Positions 28,086 to 37,644 of a stretch of 64,000 nt of DNA are shown here, piece after piece. Numbering within the stretch: position 1 is the first letter of the stretch; each line of letters starts with the position of its first letter. Origin of the DNA: Paracoccaceae bacterium (lineage in GTDB: Bacteria > Pseudomonadota > Alphaproteobacteria > Rhodobacterales > Rhodobacteraceae); assembly GCA_021775315.1 (NCBI GenBank), contig JAJFIC010000032.1, positions 1 to 64,000 on the forward strand. Reading direction: 5' to 3'. Both the position numbers and the translations under genes were made by a program. Under the pieces are notes generated by a model that did no database searches, was not told where the DNA came from, and was given only the letters and a program-made list of their open reading frames with translations.

Positions 28086-28202
28086 TTGCGGGATCACCCG
28101 ACGACGCATCGTCAGGTCTATATCAAATTCTTTTTGTTGTGCCTCATTTTGCTGGCCTATTACGCATCGCTGACCGGGCTTGGAATTGATCCCTCTCTTT
28201 AG
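28086..28202 (+). CDS. Possible tiny single-span membrane protein
   Basis: A frame of 38 codons starting at TTG 28086, beginning 14 bases after the yqeY stop, reads MRDHPTTHRQ then the hydrophobic VYIKFFLLCLILLAYYAS and ends GLGIDPSL. The basic-then-hydrophobic layout is that of a one-segment inner-membrane protein. There is no ATG and no clear RBS, and the frame is open upstream into yqeY. It could be chance or a degraded gene. Confidence 0.25.
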   Translation: MRDHPTTHRQVYIKFFLLCLILLAYYASLTGLGIDPSL

Positions 28203-28334
28203 CCTCGATCAAGCCTTATTCAAAATTCACAGGTGATCTTGCACGTCCTAACACCCGCCGCCATGCCGTGTGTTGTGACGCAGGCGTTGGTGGCAAACCC
28301 GGATTAAGCGCGCCAAAGGCAGCTTCCTGAAACG

Positions 28335-28364
28335 CAAAAAGGCCCCGGATTGCGCCGGGGCCTT
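28335..28364. terminator. Bidirectional terminator downstream of coxA
   Basis: AAAAAGGCCCCGG pairs with CCGGGGCCTTTT, separated by ATTGCG. The A-rich and U-rich flanks serve both directions, so it should stop coxA from the right and yqeY from the left. The rest of the 28072-28389 gap holds only the possible tiny gene. Confidence 0.88.
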
Positions 28365-28389
28365 TTGTTTTGTTTCCCGTCACTTGGGA

Positions 28390-30072
28390 TCAGTGATGTG
28401 GTTTGTCCCACATGTCCTGTGTCGGCAGAGTTTCAAACGTATGCTCTGGCGGTGGGCAGGGCAGGGTCCATTCCAGCGTATCTGCATATTCGCCCCAATA
28501 GGAATTCTCGGTCACTTTCTTACCCCACTTCAGCGTGTAGAAAATCACCCCGATGAAGAAAATGAACGACGCGAATGTCAAAAAAGCACCCCAGCTTGAA
28601 ATCTTGTTCCAATAGGCAAAGGCCTCGGGATAGTCGATATAGCGACGTGGCATGCCTTGGCGACCAAGGAAATGCTGTGGGAAGAAGGTGATATTGGCCC
28701 CGACGAACATCAGCACAAAGTGCAGCTTGCCTGCCCATTCCGGGTATTGCCGACCTGACATTTTGCCGATCCAGTAATAGACCCCGGCAAAGATACAGAA
28801 CAGCGCACCCAAGCTCATCACATAGTGAAAATGCGCAACCACGTAATAGGTGTCGTGATAGGCCCGGTCGATGCCAGCCTGTGACAGAACGATACCAGTT
28901 ACACCGCCAACGGTGAACAGGAACAGAAAGCCAAAGGCGAACAGCATCGGTGTTTTCAGTTCAATTGAGCCGCCCCACATGGTGGCGATCCAGCTGAAAA
29001 TCTTGATGCCTGTCGGTACCGCGATGACCATCGTTGCCAGCATGAAATAGCTTTGCTGGGTCAGCGACATGCCAACCGTGTACATGTGGTGCGCCCAGAC
29101 GATAAAGCCAAGCGCGCCAATGGCCACCATTGCATAGACCATCGGCAGGTAGCCAAAGATCGGTTTCTTTGAGAAAGTCGAGATCACATGGCTGACAATG
29201 CCAAAGCCCGGCACGATGATCATGTAAACCTCGGGGTGACCAAAGAACCACAGCAAGTGCTGATAAAGGATCGGATCACCACCTCCGGCCGCGTCAAAGA
29301 ACGTGGTGCCAAAGTTTCGGTCGGTCAGCAGCATGGTGATTGCACCCGCCAGAACCGGCAGACTGAACAGGATCAGCAAGGCGGTGACGAAGATCGACCA
29401 GGCAAACAGCGGCGTTTTATGCAGGGTCATGCCCGGTGCGCGCATGTTCAGGAAGGTGGTGATCATGTTGATCGCACCCAGGATCGAACTGGCGCCTGAA
29501 AGGTGGACCGCGAAGATCGCGAAATCCATCGACATGCCGCCCTCAGTGGTCGACAGCGGCGCGTAAAGCACCCAGCCAACGCCTGAACCAAGCTGGTCAT
29601 TGCCACCCGGTGTCACCAGCGAAACAACGCCCAGCGAGGCACCCGCAACATACATCCAGTAGCTGAGGTTGTTCATCCGTGGGAACGCCATGTCAGGCGC
29701 GCCGATCATCAGCGGCATAAAGTAGTTGCCGAAACCGCCAAACAGCGCCGGAATAACCACAAAGAACATCATCAGGACACCGTGATAGGTGATCATAACG
29801 TTCCACAGATGACCATTTGGCGTACAATCTGCTGTCGTATCGGCGATAAAGCGTGCGCCCTCAAGGCACATGTACTGAACGCCGGGATCCATTAGCTCGA
29901 GGCGCATATACACGGTCATGATGACCGAGATCAGCCCGATCGCGCCTGCGGTGAAAATGTATAGAATGCCGATGTCTTTGTGGTTCGTCGACATGAACCA
30001 GCGGGTAAAGAACCCTTTCGGCGCGTGGCCGTGATCGTGATCGCCATGGGCGTGAGCGGCTGCGTCTGCCAT
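28390..30072 (-). CDS. ctaD: Cytochrome c oxidase subunit I (aa3-type)
   Basis: 560 residues, twelve membrane segments. It is the haem-copper catalytic subunit of the terminal oxidase in the inner membrane. The N-terminus has a His-rich [15 protein letters not shown], then [15 protein letters not shown]. Ligands are visible: [10 protein letters not shown] (low-spin haem His), [11 protein letters not shown] (Cu-B His and the cross-linked Tyr), WAHHMYTVG (two Cu-B His), and [13 protein letters not shown] (two haem His). The GHPEVY Glu of the K/D-channel region is present. AGGAGA precedes the ATG. Subunits II and III are not in the window, as usual for the separate ctaD locus of Rhodobacterales. 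Divergent from the DUF2189 gene. Confidence 0.97.
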   Translation of the reverse strand: MADAAAHAHGDHDHGHAPKGFFTRWFMSTNHKDIGILYIFTAGAIGLISVIMTVYMRLELMDPGVQYMCLEGARFIADTTADCTPNGHLWNVMITYHGVLMMFFVVIPALFGGFGNYFMPLMIGAPDMAFPRMNNLSYWMYVAGASLGVVSLVTPGGNDQLGSGVGWVLYAPLSTTEGGMSMDFAIFAVHLSGASSILGAINMITTFLNMRAPGMTLHKTPLFAWSIFVTALLILFSLPVLAGAITMLLTDRNFGTTFFDAAGGGDPILYQHLLWFFGHPEVYMIIVPGFGIVSHVISTFSKKPIFGYLPMVYAMVAIGALGFIVWAHHMYTVGMSLTQQSYFMLATMVIAVPTGIKIFSWIATMWGGSIELKTPMLFAFGFLFLFTVGGVTGIVLSQAGIDRAYHDTYYVVAHFHYVMSLGALFCIFAGVYYWIGKMSGRQYPEWAGKLHFVLMFVGANITFFPQHFLGRQGMPRRYIDYPEAFAYWNKISSWGAFLTFASFIFFIGVIFYTLKWGKKVTENSYWGEYADTLEWTLPCPPPEHTFETLPTQDMWDKPHH

Positions 30073-30359
30073 ATTATTGTTCTCCTGACACGTCTTCCCT
30101 TCCGTGCGAATCTTCTTGCGGATCCACAGGATTTATCCCTTGTCTGGTAAACGAGGCGGCAGCGGTCCTCAACCGTTTCATATGCCGCAGGTATCAAAAA
30201 TTGGCCTATTTTGTCATTTTTTCGCACCAAGAGCTAAATATTGGCGGGCAAGCGGGGCAAGACATGTGGGGGTTGATTTGTCCAAAGCGCTCGCACAAGG
30301 TGTGCTTACTGCCGAATAAGAGGGTGAAATATCCGGCAAACTGGAACTCGGAGGGACCT
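30073..30359. promoter_or_regulatory. Divergent promoter region ctaD / DUF2189 gene
   Basis: A 287-base gap with start codons facing outward at both ends; it must contain promoters for both. An AT-rich stretch at about 30185-30245 (ATCAAAAATTGGCCTATTTTG) is the likeliest promoter zone. No FNR or RegA site of exact consensus was recognised. Confidence 0.4.
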
Positions 30360-31139
30360 ATGTCTGATGTTGAAGTCGCCCATTCTGGCACACCGGTGGT
30401 GCGCCGGATTGGATTCGCTGATTTACGTTATGCCTTTGCGCAAGGTTTGCGCGATTTCGCGCGCGCGCCGATGTTTGGTCTGGTGATAGCCGGGATTTTC
30501 GTCTTAGGCGGGATCATCATTTACCTGCAACTGACCGTTTGGGGCTCAAGCTGGATGATTTTACCTCTGGCGGTTGGTTTTCCTTTGCTCGGCCCGTTCG
30601 TCGTGGTCGGCCTTTATGAGGTTTCTCATCAGCTTGAAGATGGCAATCGCCCGGACTGGAACGGTGTTATCGGGCGGATATTCCGCCAAAAAGACCGGCA
30701 AATCCCGTCGATTGCGTTCATTGTGACGTTTTTCTTTGGCATCTGGTTTTATCTGGCGCATCTGGTGTTCGCGCTGTTTTTTGGTCTGTCTGCGATGACG
30801 AATATATCGTCATCCTATGACGTGTTGTGGTCGCAGCAGGGGGTGACCATGCTGGCGGTTGGGTCTGTCGTTGGTGGCGCGCTGTCTTTTGTGCTTTTTT
30901 CCATCAGTGTTGTCAGTTTTCCGCTGTTGGTGGATCGCGAGATTGATTTTGTCACCGGGATGATCACGAGCTTTTCGGCCGTTTTGCAGAATTTCTGGGT
31001 GATGATAATTTGGGCCGGGTTCATTGGGGTGTTGACCGTGCTGGCCATGTTGCCGATGTTTTTGGGGCTGCTGGTTGTTTTGCCAGTATTGGGTCACGCC
31101 ACGTGGCATTTGTATCGTCGGGTGCTGGAGCCTGTTTGA
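30360..31139 (+). CDS. DUF2189 integral membrane protein
   Basis: 259 residues from ATG 30360 (GGAGGGACCT upstream). About six membrane segments. Signature stretches are RIGFADLRYAFAQGLRDFARAPMFGL, VGFPLLGPFVVVGLYEVSHQLEDGNRPDW and the C-terminal LPVLGHATWHLYRRVLEP, which match the DUF2189 family. No function is established; the family is frequent beside terminal oxidase genes in alphaproteobacteria, and here it diverges from ctaD. It ends convergent to lipB across a repeat-bearing gap. Confidence 0.85.
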   Translation: MSDVEVAHSGTPVVRRIGFADLRYAFAQGLRDFARAPMFGLVIAGIFVLGGIIIYLQLTVWGSSWMILPLAVGFPLLGPFVVVGLYEVSHQLEDGNRPDWNGVIGRIFRQKDRQIPSIAFIVTFFFGIWFYLAHLVFALFFGLSAMTNISSSYDVLWSQQGVTMLAVGSVVGGALSFVLFSISVVSFPLLVDREIDFVTGMITSFSAVLQNFWVMIIWAGFIGVLTVLAMLPMFLGLLVVLPVLGHATWHLYRRVLEPV

Positions 31140-31281
31140 GGGCGGTTTTCCCCAGAAGATCGAAAAGCCGCCGTGGTGGCCGACGACGCCTGAACGGCGC
31201 GTCGGCAGGGGGCGATGCCCCCGGTGAAATTCCCAAGGGGAAATTGCCCCTCCCCCGGAGTATTTTTGCAACGATGAATGA
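31140..31281. repeat. REP-like repeat and hairpins between convergent genes
   Basis: The gap contains GGGGGCGATGCCCCC (about 31208-31222) and TTCCCAAGGGGAA hairpins, then CCCCCGGAGTATTTTTGCAA (31252-31271). The last motif is a second copy of the element at 563-590. Both sit between convergent genes. Confidence 0.5.
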
Positions 31282-31935
31282 TCAGGTCGGCAGAGCGAAA
31301 ACTGTGTCAAAGTGCTTTTTCAAGGCAACATCGACATCCGCCAATGTGACCGGCAAGCCAAACGCCACCAGACTTGTGACGCCGTGATCGGTGATCCCAC
31401 ACGGGATGATGCCGTCAAAATGGCTGAGATCCGGTTCGACGTTGATTGAAATACCGTGAAATGCCACCCATTTCCGGATGCGCACGCCAATGGCTGCGAT
31501 TTTGTCTTCATGCGCGGCGCCCGGTGTCTCGGCGGGTTGATCGGGGCGGGTGACCCAGACCCCGACGCGGTCATCGCGGATTTCACCTTTTACGTTGAAT
31601 TCAGCCAATGTGGCGATGATCCAGTCTTCGAGCTTGCGGATATAGGCACGAATATCACGCCCACGTTTGTTGAGATCAAGCATGACATAAGCCACGCGCT
31701 GGCCAGGACCGTGATAGGTGTAATGGCCACCTCTGCGGGTCTCAAACACCTCAAAGCGATTCGGGTCGACCAGATCTGCGGGTCGGGCCGAGGTGCCCGC
31801 CGTATAGAGGGGGGGGTGTTCTAACAGCCAGACAGCTTCGGGTGCGTCACCTTTGATGATGGCGTCAACCCGCGTTTCCATCCAAGCAACGGCGTCCTGA
31901 TAGGGCACCGGGGTGTCTGTGATGATCCAATCCAA
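31282..31935 (-). CDS. lipB: Octanoyl-[acyl-carrier-protein] transferase
   Basis: 217 residues. LipB moves octanoate from ACP to lipoyl domains, the first step of lipoate synthesis. Motifs: [60 protein letters not shown] with the catalytic Lys, and [17 protein letters not shown] with the catalytic Cys179. The first codon is TTG 31935; no in-frame ATG exists between it and the upstream stop, and homologues begin with DWI. Monocistronic, upstream of tRNA-Leu but in the opposite direction. Confidence 0.94.
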   Translation of the reverse strand: MDWIITDTPVPYQDAVAWMETRVDAIIKGDAPEAVWLLEHPPLYTAGTSARPADLVDPNRFEVFETRRGGHYTYHGPGQRVAYVMLDLNKRGRDIRAYIRKLEDWIIATLAEFNVKGEIRDDRVGVWVTRPDQPAETPGAAHEDKIAAIGVRIRKWVAFHGISINVEPDLSHFDGIIPCGITDHGVTSLVAFGLPVTLADVDVALKKHFDTVFALPT

Positions 31936-32076
31936 TTCAATGTCTTTCAGCCAGTTGAAGCGTTCAGATCATATAGACACCAAGCGTGTGATCTGCAAAT
32001 CCGCATGCTTGGTGCGTTTCGCCCTTCACAAGGCTGGAATCAGCGGCTATAGAGCGGCGCACCAAGTCACAGATAT

Positions 32077-32163
32077 GCGGTCGTGGCGGAATTGGTAGAC
32101 GCGCAGCGTTGAGGTCGCTGTGGGGTAAAACCCGTGGAGGTTCGATTCCTCTCGACCGCACCA
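32077..32163 (+). tRNA. tRNA-Leu (GAG)
   Basis: 87 bases with encoded CCA. The acceptor GCGGTCG (32077-32083) pairs with CGACCGC (32153-32159) followed by A and CCA. The anticodon arm CAGCG-TTGAGGT-CGCTG gives anticodon GAG, which reads CUC/CUU. A long class II variable arm (TGGGGTAAAACCCG region) and the GGTTCGATTCC T-arm are clear. The glycan gene block starts immediately downstream. Confidence 0.96.
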
Positions 32164-32230
32164 GACTTGTGAAATCACAAGCACTTGCAGGCAATTTCAG
32201 ATCGTTTTTCGATCGGGTTTGTTCTGTGCG

Positions 32231-32974
32231 TCAGTTTCTAAGCGCCAGAAAATTGGTTGTGCTGAAAACTTCTTCGCGCTCGCGGTATTTGGGTATCCGC
32301 ATTTCGCCCCATGGCGCGATTCTGTACAGCGTGAATCCATTATCCGTGAAGAAATGCCAGAAATCGCGGAAAAAAGTTTTGGTGTCGATATTGCATCCGC
32401 CAAATTCAAACTGCACGATTTTGGTGGCTTTCAGCGCGTCACCGCAGCCCCTGAGCGCGGCCAATTCGTGGCCTTCTATGTCTAGCTTCAAAATATCAAT
32501 GTCGCGCCCGCCCATTTCAGATTTCCAGAAATCCTGAAACACGATGGTTTTGATGTCTTCGGTTGCCTCAAAATCCAGACCGATATGATCAAGGTCACGT
32601 TTGGTCAGACTGCTGAGGCCCGACCCGGGGACGTCGGAATGTAAAACCGCGTCGCCCTGAAAATCGGAAACCGCAAATGGCACGATGCGGATGTTTTCAC
32701 GCCCAGCAAAACGGCTTTGCAGTTTGGCGATGTTGGTTTGGGACGGCTCAAACGTGAAAATGTCGGCCTTGGGAAAGCATGTGTTCAGTTCGGCAGTGTA
32801 ATTGCCGATATTGCCGCCAATATCGACACAGGTTTTGATGCCGGCCTTTCCCAGCAGCTTTTGAATGCTACGGATTTCGGCCTTTACCGAGGTCGAGCCA
32901 TAGCCTTTGCCCTGCAGTACGGACATTGTTTGTTCTAACCCGCGCAGCAATTCAAAAACTATTCGTGGTGCCAT
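32231..32974 (-). CDS. FkbM-family methyltransferase 1
   Basis: 247 residues. SAM-dependent methyltransferase fold: motif I VDIGGNIGNYT, then FTFEPSQTN at the end of strand 2, VSDFQGDAVLHSD, and the FkbM hallmark LKLDIEGHELAALRG. The family O-methylates sugars, often on cell-surface glycans or natural products. C-terminal residues NGFTLYRIAPWGEMRIPKY are usual for bacterial glycan-linked FkbM members. It points towards tRNA-Leu, away from the other glycan genes. Confidence 0.87.
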   Translation of the reverse strand: MAPRIVFELLRGLEQTMSVLQGKGYGSTSVKAEIRSIQKLLGKAGIKTCVDIGGNIGNYTAELNTCFPKADIFTFEPSQTNIAKLQSRFAGRENIRIVPFAVSDFQGDAVLHSDVPGSGLSSLTKRDLDHIGLDFEATEDIKTIVFQDFWKSEMGGRDIDILKLDIEGHELAALRGCGDALKATKIVQFEFGGCNIDTKTFFRDFWHFFTDNGFTLYRIAPWGEMRIPKYREREEVFSTTNFLALRN

Positions 32975-33204
32975 TGTCCAGAAATCCCGCGCTGCGCCGT
33001 TTGTTGGCCGTCTCGCCTTTTGATAGCTGAATTTCCAAATGTATCAAGGCGTCAATCTTTTTGCCGCGCCGCACCCCAAAGTCTTGCGCCCGATTGCGAG
33101 CTGTTTTGTCTTGCAATGGAAATCCAAAACCATGTAATCACTAGCGGATTCCGCTAAGGGCCATGCCTGACGGCGACTGTGGGAAATTTTTTTGGCGGTG
33201 CTAA

Positions 33205-33942
33205 ATGCTGAGGGCTTTGAAAAACATTCAACGGATGCGGCGGTTCGGTCTGGTGACCAAGCCCGCGAAAGAGGGTGTACACAGCGTTATTATCGACGGC
33301 AAGCCGACCGAGTTGGGGCATTCCGGTTTCAGAACCGCCTGGATCACCGAGGTGATCGGCACCCCTAAAGTGATCATTGAACTGGGCGCATTTGATGGTG
33401 GCGATGTGTATCGGTTTCAGCAGGAATTTCCGGATTGTCAGGTTTTGGCGGTCGAGGCTGATCCCGACAGGGTTGAGATTGTACGCAACAATCTGCGCGG
33501 TACGAACGCCCAGATCGTGCATGCAGCTGTGTGCGAAACTGAAGGCCCGATCGATTGGTACAGCGCCACCGTTGATGGCGAGGCGAACGCCCAAGGTTCA
33601 ATTTTTCAGCACACCGAACGCTATAAGAAAAACTTTGATTTCGTCAATCAAACCACGGCCCCCGGGCAGGTTTCTGGCCGACGCCTAGACAAATTGTGTT
33701 CAGAGCACGGGATCGAAGAAATTGATCTTTTGCATATGGATATTGAGGGCGCTGAAAACGCTGCTATGCGGGGCATGGGCGCGTTGCGACCAAAAATGAT
33801 CTACCTTGAGGTCCGCAAAGACTTGTTTGAAAACGGCGCCAGCGTGGCTGATACCGAGCAATTGTTGCATGATCTGGGGTATGTTCTGGCAATTGATATG
33901 CGGGTCGACAGGTTGTATTTGCACAATTCCGTGGCGAATTAA
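33205..33942 (+). CDS. FkbM-family methyltransferase 2
   Basis: 245 residues from ATG 33205. Motif I is IIELGAFDGGDVYRF, the acidic end of strand 2 is LAVEADPDRVEIV, and the hallmark is LLHMDIEGAENAAMRGMG. It is distinct in sequence from the FkbM protein to its left, so this is not a recent duplication. Short spacing (18 bases) to the convergent third methyltransferase. Sugar substrate unknown. Confidence 0.86.
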   Translation: MLRALKNIQRMRRFGLVTKPAKEGVHSVIIDGKPTELGHSGFRTAWITEVIGTPKVIIELGAFDGGDVYRFQQEFPDCQVLAVEADPDRVEIVRNNLRGTNAQIVHAAVCETEGPIDWYSATVDGEANAQGSIFQHTERYKKNFDFVNQTTAPGQVSGRRLDKLCSEHGIEEIDLLHMDIEGAENAAMRGMGALRPKMIYLEVRKDLFENGASVADTEQLLHDLGYVLAIDMRVDRLYLHNSVAN

Positions 33943-33960
33943 TCCCGCTCTTTTAGTTGG

Positions 33961-34734
33961 TTAACGCCAGCATTCAGGCAATATGATGTCCTTCTTCTTT
34001 TTCACATTCGCGACATCCAGCTTGTGTGGGAAATCCAGTTTCTGGGTGCTGATTTCGGCGCGATCTGTGCGATAGAACGTGAATTCGATAACTTTTGGCA
34101 CCTCAAAACCGTGATATTTGTAAACCGGGCAGCAATTGTTGGGGTGAATGTGGGCCACAGTAAAATGCCGGTTTAATTTCTTAAAGCATTGATTGATAAA
34201 CGGAAAAACCCTGTCGGTGTAAAGCATATGCATGGTGTGAAACTCTATCACGATCATCCGGAACCGCTTTAGGATATCGTCAGGTGTGTCCAGAAGTACC
34301 TCGTATTCCGCGCCTTCGATATCCATCTGCAATAACAGGTCATTTTGCGATGGGGCTTTGTCATTTACCCAATCTTCCAGCCGGATGAATATATCATCAT
34401 TCCGATCCCCCAGAAATTTCTTATCAAAGGTGAACATGTCGTTTTCGACCGGGGTACTGTCGACGGAATAATCGGCCAGAAAAGATTTGATGCCCCGATC
34501 GGCCATCGCCTCTTCAAAAGTGGCATTGTCCGCGACACCGGGTGAAAAACACGCCTCGATCCCGTCAAAATCGTCCGGCAGCAAATAGCCGCCATCATCC
34601 ACGCCGCCGACGCGAATAAGGTCTTTGCCGACGTGAACTGGTGAAATCATGTCAAAGAATTTCGCCAACTCGTCTGGTTTGGTGACGCTTTCAAACGCCA
34701 CACCCAGATTGAAAAAAGTATCACGGACAGACAT
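33961..34734 (-). CDS. FkbM-like methyltransferase 3
   Basis: 257 residues from ATG 34734 (CAGGTGC upstream); a GTG at 34767 behind AGAGGGG is an alternative start. The SAM-binding half is less regular: RVGGVDDGGYLLPDDFDGIEACFSPGVADNATFEEAMADRG replaces the usual glycine motif. LLLQMDIEGAEYEVLLDTP is the clear FkbM signature, and VIEFHTMHML follows. The VGGxxDGGY type of FkbM protein is found in surface-polysaccharide loci. The C-terminus is lysine-rich (VKKKKDIILPECWR). Divergent from the GT10-like gene across 194 bases. Confidence 0.78.
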   Translation of the reverse strand: MSVRDTFFNLGVAFESVTKPDELAKFFDMISPVHVGKDLIRVGGVDDGGYLLPDDFDGIEACFSPGVADNATFEEAMADRGIKSFLADYSVDSTPVENDMFTFDKKFLGDRNDDIFIRLEDWVNDKAPSQNDLLLQMDIEGAEYEVLLDTPDDILKRFRMIVIEFHTMHMLYTDRVFPFINQCFKKLNRHFTVAHIHPNNCCPVYKYHGFEVPKVIEFTFYRTDRAEISTQKLDFPHKLDVANVKKKKDIILPECWR

Positions 34735-34928
34735 GTTTGCACCTGGTTCAGTTTTGGTGTTGCTCACCTTCCCCTCTGATACAGGTGGCGTTCCAGCGTG
34801 TGAACCAAATAATCACAGAAATCAAAGCGAGGCAGCGAAAGTTGCGTTTGTGGAATTTCTGCACTGGATTTGTGCCAGTTGGGCGCATAAATTCCCCCCG
34901 AAGCGACCTCAACGAAAGGCTGGGTAAA

Positions 34929-35825
34929 ATGGAGGCTGAATTAGAGCCTGACACCGCGCAGAACCGCGACCCGGTGATTGCTTTTGTCCCGCCGGGCCTC
35001 AAGCTGAAGGGGCGGGTTTTGAAAGATATCCCTCTGGATGAGCTTGATTGGCCAGCGGGTCGCCCTGAAAACCTGCATGCCACAACGGTGGCCGAGCTTG
35101 GACCGCAGGATCACATTTTGACTGTCCCGCATTTTTGGGTATACAGCAAAAAGGCCGAAATCAGCCCGGTCAACCTGACCTTGATGGTTGTTGAGCCGCG
35201 CGCCTATCACTGGCAGCATATTTGGCTGGCGAAACGGTTTCACCGTCGGTTTTATCGTGTGCTTGGATGCGATGAATCCCTGTTGGTGACAGTGCCAAAT
35301 GGCGATTATCTGATTGCGCCGCACACTTTCGTGCCAAAATGGGCCACGACGGATTGCACAAAAACCCGCATGTTGTCGCTGATCGTTTCAAAAAAGAAAT
35401 CCTTGGTCGGGCACAAATTGCGCCATCGAGTGGTGCGAAAACTGCGCGCCCTTGGCGCTGATGTCGATGTCATGGGTGGCGGGTATCGCCCGTTTGATGA
35501 GAAATCGGATGGGCTGGCATCTTATCGCTATTCCATGGTGATCGAAAATTCCCGGCAATTTGGCTATTTCACGGAAAAACTGATTGATGCCTTGCTGATG
35601 AAAACCGTGCCGATCTATTGGGGTGCGCCGGATGTCAGCGTGTTTTTTGACACGCGCGGTATGATCGTCTGTCAGACCGAGGCGGACATATACGCAGCGC
35701 TTCAAACCATGTCAGAACAGGACTACGCGGATCGCCTGCCATTTTTGGAGGCGAATTTGCAGATTGCCCGCAAATACACCGATTACCGCAACGACGCGGT
35801 GAAAGTCATTCGTGACAGTCTTTAG
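34929..35825 (+). CDS. GT10-like (fucosyltransferase-type) glycosyltransferase
   Basis: 298 residues from ATG 34929 (AAAGG upstream); the frame is open further upstream but that part lacks family features. The C-terminal half contains the GT10 donor-site signature: YRYSMVIENSRQFGYFTEKLIDALLMKTVPIYWGAPDVSVFF, matching the alpha-1,3-fucosyltransferase pattern Y-F-L-FENS-...-Y-TEK-...-AL-...-G-VPI--G. The N-terminal half is poorly conserved. It probably transfers fucose or another GDP-sugar to a surface glycan. No GDP-fucose synthesis genes are in the window. Confidence 0.8.
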   Translation: MEAELEPDTAQNRDPVIAFVPPGLKLKGRVLKDIPLDELDWPAGRPENLHATTVAELGPQDHILTVPHFWVYSKKAEISPVNLTLMVVEPRAYHWQHIWLAKRFHRRFYRVLGCDESLLVTVPNGDYLIAPHTFVPKWATTDCTKTRMLSLIVSKKKSLVGHKLRHRVVRKLRALGADVDVMGGGYRPFDEKSDGLASYRYSMVIENSRQFGYFTEKLIDALLMKTVPIYWGAPDVSVFFDTRGMIVCQTEADIYAALQTMSEQDYADRLPFLEANLQIARKYTDYRNDAVKVIRDSL

Positions 35826-35936
35826 GTGCACCTGACCTCAGTGTTTCGACCTTTCGTAAGGACAGGGCAGGGGTTGCACAAACCGCGTGCTGACCTGTAA
35901 AGCTGGCCACAGATCACAGCCGGGTTGACCAAATAG

Positions 35937-36896
35937 ATGCCGATAGAAACCATCACTGGTTATCAATTCAAGCCTGCCGATTTGCGGGTCAGCGAGCGCA
36001 TTCCCGGCATCAGCGCATTTTTGCGAACCCGAAACGGGGCTGATTTCGTTGAAGCGACGATCCGCAGTCATATCGAGTTTTACGATGAAATCGTGGCGGT
36101 CTATAACCAGTGCGAAGATGTAACAGGCGAGGTTTTGGCCCGTCTGGCGCAGGAATTTCACCCGAAATTGCGGGTGTTTCACTACACCGACCGGGTTCAG
36201 CCGCTTGGCAGCGATGGCCATGCAAACACGCCGGGCGATCATCCTCAAAGCATGGTGAATTACTCTAACTTTGCCCTTTCCCAGACCCGCTATCAGATCG
36301 TTGTAAAGCTGGACGATGATCATCTGGCGATCCCGTCTGGCGTTAAAACCATGTGCGATGCGTGGCGCGACGGGCGGGCCGACCCCGGTGCGTTGCATTG
36401 CTTTTCCGGATTGAACATTGCGCGCGGTGATGATGGACAATTGGCGATTGCCGGGTTTGATCCGGTTTCGGGTGGTGGCGACATTGGATATTTTCGCGCC
36501 GCCGAGGACATTCATTTCTACCACGATCGCCGGTTTGAGAAATTTGGCCGCGGGGGTCTGAAACGGGTTTTTGCCGGGTATTTCTATTGGCATCTGAAGT
36601 TTCTGAAGGCGGGTGGTGGTTTCAAGAATTATGAATTGGCAGAAAACCCGCAAAGCCGATTCGCCCGCAAGCAAGAGAAATTCAATGCCAGCGATCTGCT
36701 TAGTCTGCCAGAGGCGTGCAAGCAGTTAAAGCCCGGCACGCGCGAACGTCTGTCGGCGCGACTGATGGATAAACTGGCGCTTAAGGTTGATCGGGATCAG
36801 GCGGCATTGGCGACATTTCCGGATGTTGATCTGGCCACCGCGCTTGATCGTTTGTCACCCGGTTGGCGCGATGTTCCCGGTCTGGGGGATAATTAA
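35937..36896 (+). CDS. GT2-like glycosyltransferase
   Basis: 319 residues from ATG 35937. The N-terminal half has a GT-A layout: IPGISAFLRTRNGADFVEATIRSHIEFYDEIVAVYNQCEDVT, and the metal-binding acidic motif VVKLDDDHLAIP. The middle has GGGDIGYFRAAEDIHFYHDRRFEKF. The C-terminal third is helical and unassigned. The family is close to GT2; sugar and acceptor unknown. It ends one base before the GT25 gene, so it heads a three-gene operon of GT2-like, GT25 and phosphatase genes. Confidence 0.78.
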   Translation: MPIETITGYQFKPADLRVSERIPGISAFLRTRNGADFVEATIRSHIEFYDEIVAVYNQCEDVTGEVLARLAQEFHPKLRVFHYTDRVQPLGSDGHANTPGDHPQSMVNYSNFALSQTRYQIVVKLDDDHLAIPSGVKTMCDAWRDGRADPGALHCFSGLNIARGDDGQLAIAGFDPVSGGGDIGYFRAAEDIHFYHDRRFEKFGRGGLKRVFAGYFYWHLKFLKAGGGFKNYELAENPQSRFARKQEKFNASDLLSLPEACKQLKPGTRERLSARLMDKLALKVDRDQAALATFPDVDLATALDRLSPGWRDVPGLGDN

Positions 36897-36897
36897 C

Positions 36898-37644
36898 ATG
36901 TGGCCGGTCTACTTGCTGAACATGAAAGACGACAGCGTACGATTGGGCAAATGCCGCACCGCACTGGATGCGCAAGGCATCACGTTTGAACGCTTTGAGG
37001 CGGTGAATGGCCGGGCGCTTAATCAACAACAGGTGACCGATGTTTATAATCAGGGCGTCAACGAAACGCGGTTTCGTCACCGTCTGGTTCCCAGCGAAAT
37101 CGGCGTCTATCTAAGCTCGCGCGCCCTTTGGCAAAAGATCGCAGATGGTTCGGATGAAGGCGCTATTATTCTGGAGGATGATTTCGCGGCCTCAGCCAAT
37201 CTTGCAAAAGTGCTAGCCGCCCTCAGCCAAAATTCCGGTGACTGGGATCTGGCCAAATTATACACGCGGCGCCCGAACAAAAAGATGCTGTCGCGCGCGC
37301 CATTGTGTGGCGGGCATGAAATAGCGATGCCGTTTCAGATACCAAACGCCATGCTTGGCTATGCAATCCGCAAGCAGGCCGCCGCGCAACTTGTGGCTAA
37401 TAACGCCCGGTTCTTTCGCCCGGTTGACGAAGATTTGCGGCATTTCTGGGAACACGGCCTGAAAATCGCGCTGGTCTTGCCGCCGCCTTTGGCGCAAGGC
37501 GAGGAAAGCCAGATTGGCCAGACAATTGAGGCCGCGCGCAAGGCGAAAAAGGAAGGCTCGCAATTGTTGCAGGGCTGGAAAAATCTTATCTATCGCATTA
37601 ACTATCTGACAAAGCTGTATTATTACAGGACTGTCAAAAGATGA
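36898..37644 (+). CDS. GT25 glycosyltransferase (LPS-type)
   Basis: 248 residues from ATG 36898, one base after the preceding stop. GT25 features: MWPVYLLNMKDDSVRLGKCRTALDAQGITFERFEAVNGR at the start, PSEIGVYLSSRALWQKIADG, the DxD-like IILEDDFAA, and PNAMLGYAIRKQAAAQLV. Enzymes of this family (Lex1/LpsA/LgtB type) usually add galactose or glucose to lipooligosaccharide. The stop overlaps the phosphatase start by four bases, so the two products are coupled. Confidence 0.88.
   Translation: MWPVYLLNMKDDSVRLGKCRTALDAQGITFERFEAVNGRALNQQQVTDVYNQGVNETRFRHRLVPSEIGVYLSSRALWQKIADGSDEGAIILEDDFAASANLAKVLAALSQNSGDWDLAKLYTRRPNKKMLSRAPLCGGHEIAMPFQIPNAMLGYAIRKQAAAQLVANNARFFRPVDEDLRHFWEHGLKIALVLPPPLAQGEESQIGQTIEAARKAKKEGSQLLQGWKNLIYRINYLTKLYYYRTVKR

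Noticed and set aside
34737-34928. N-terminal extension of the GT10-like protein by 64 residues
   Set aside because: The segment overlaps the upstream control region of the divergent methyltransferase, is Cys/Ser-rich without domain features, and AAAGG before ATG 34929 supports the shorter start.
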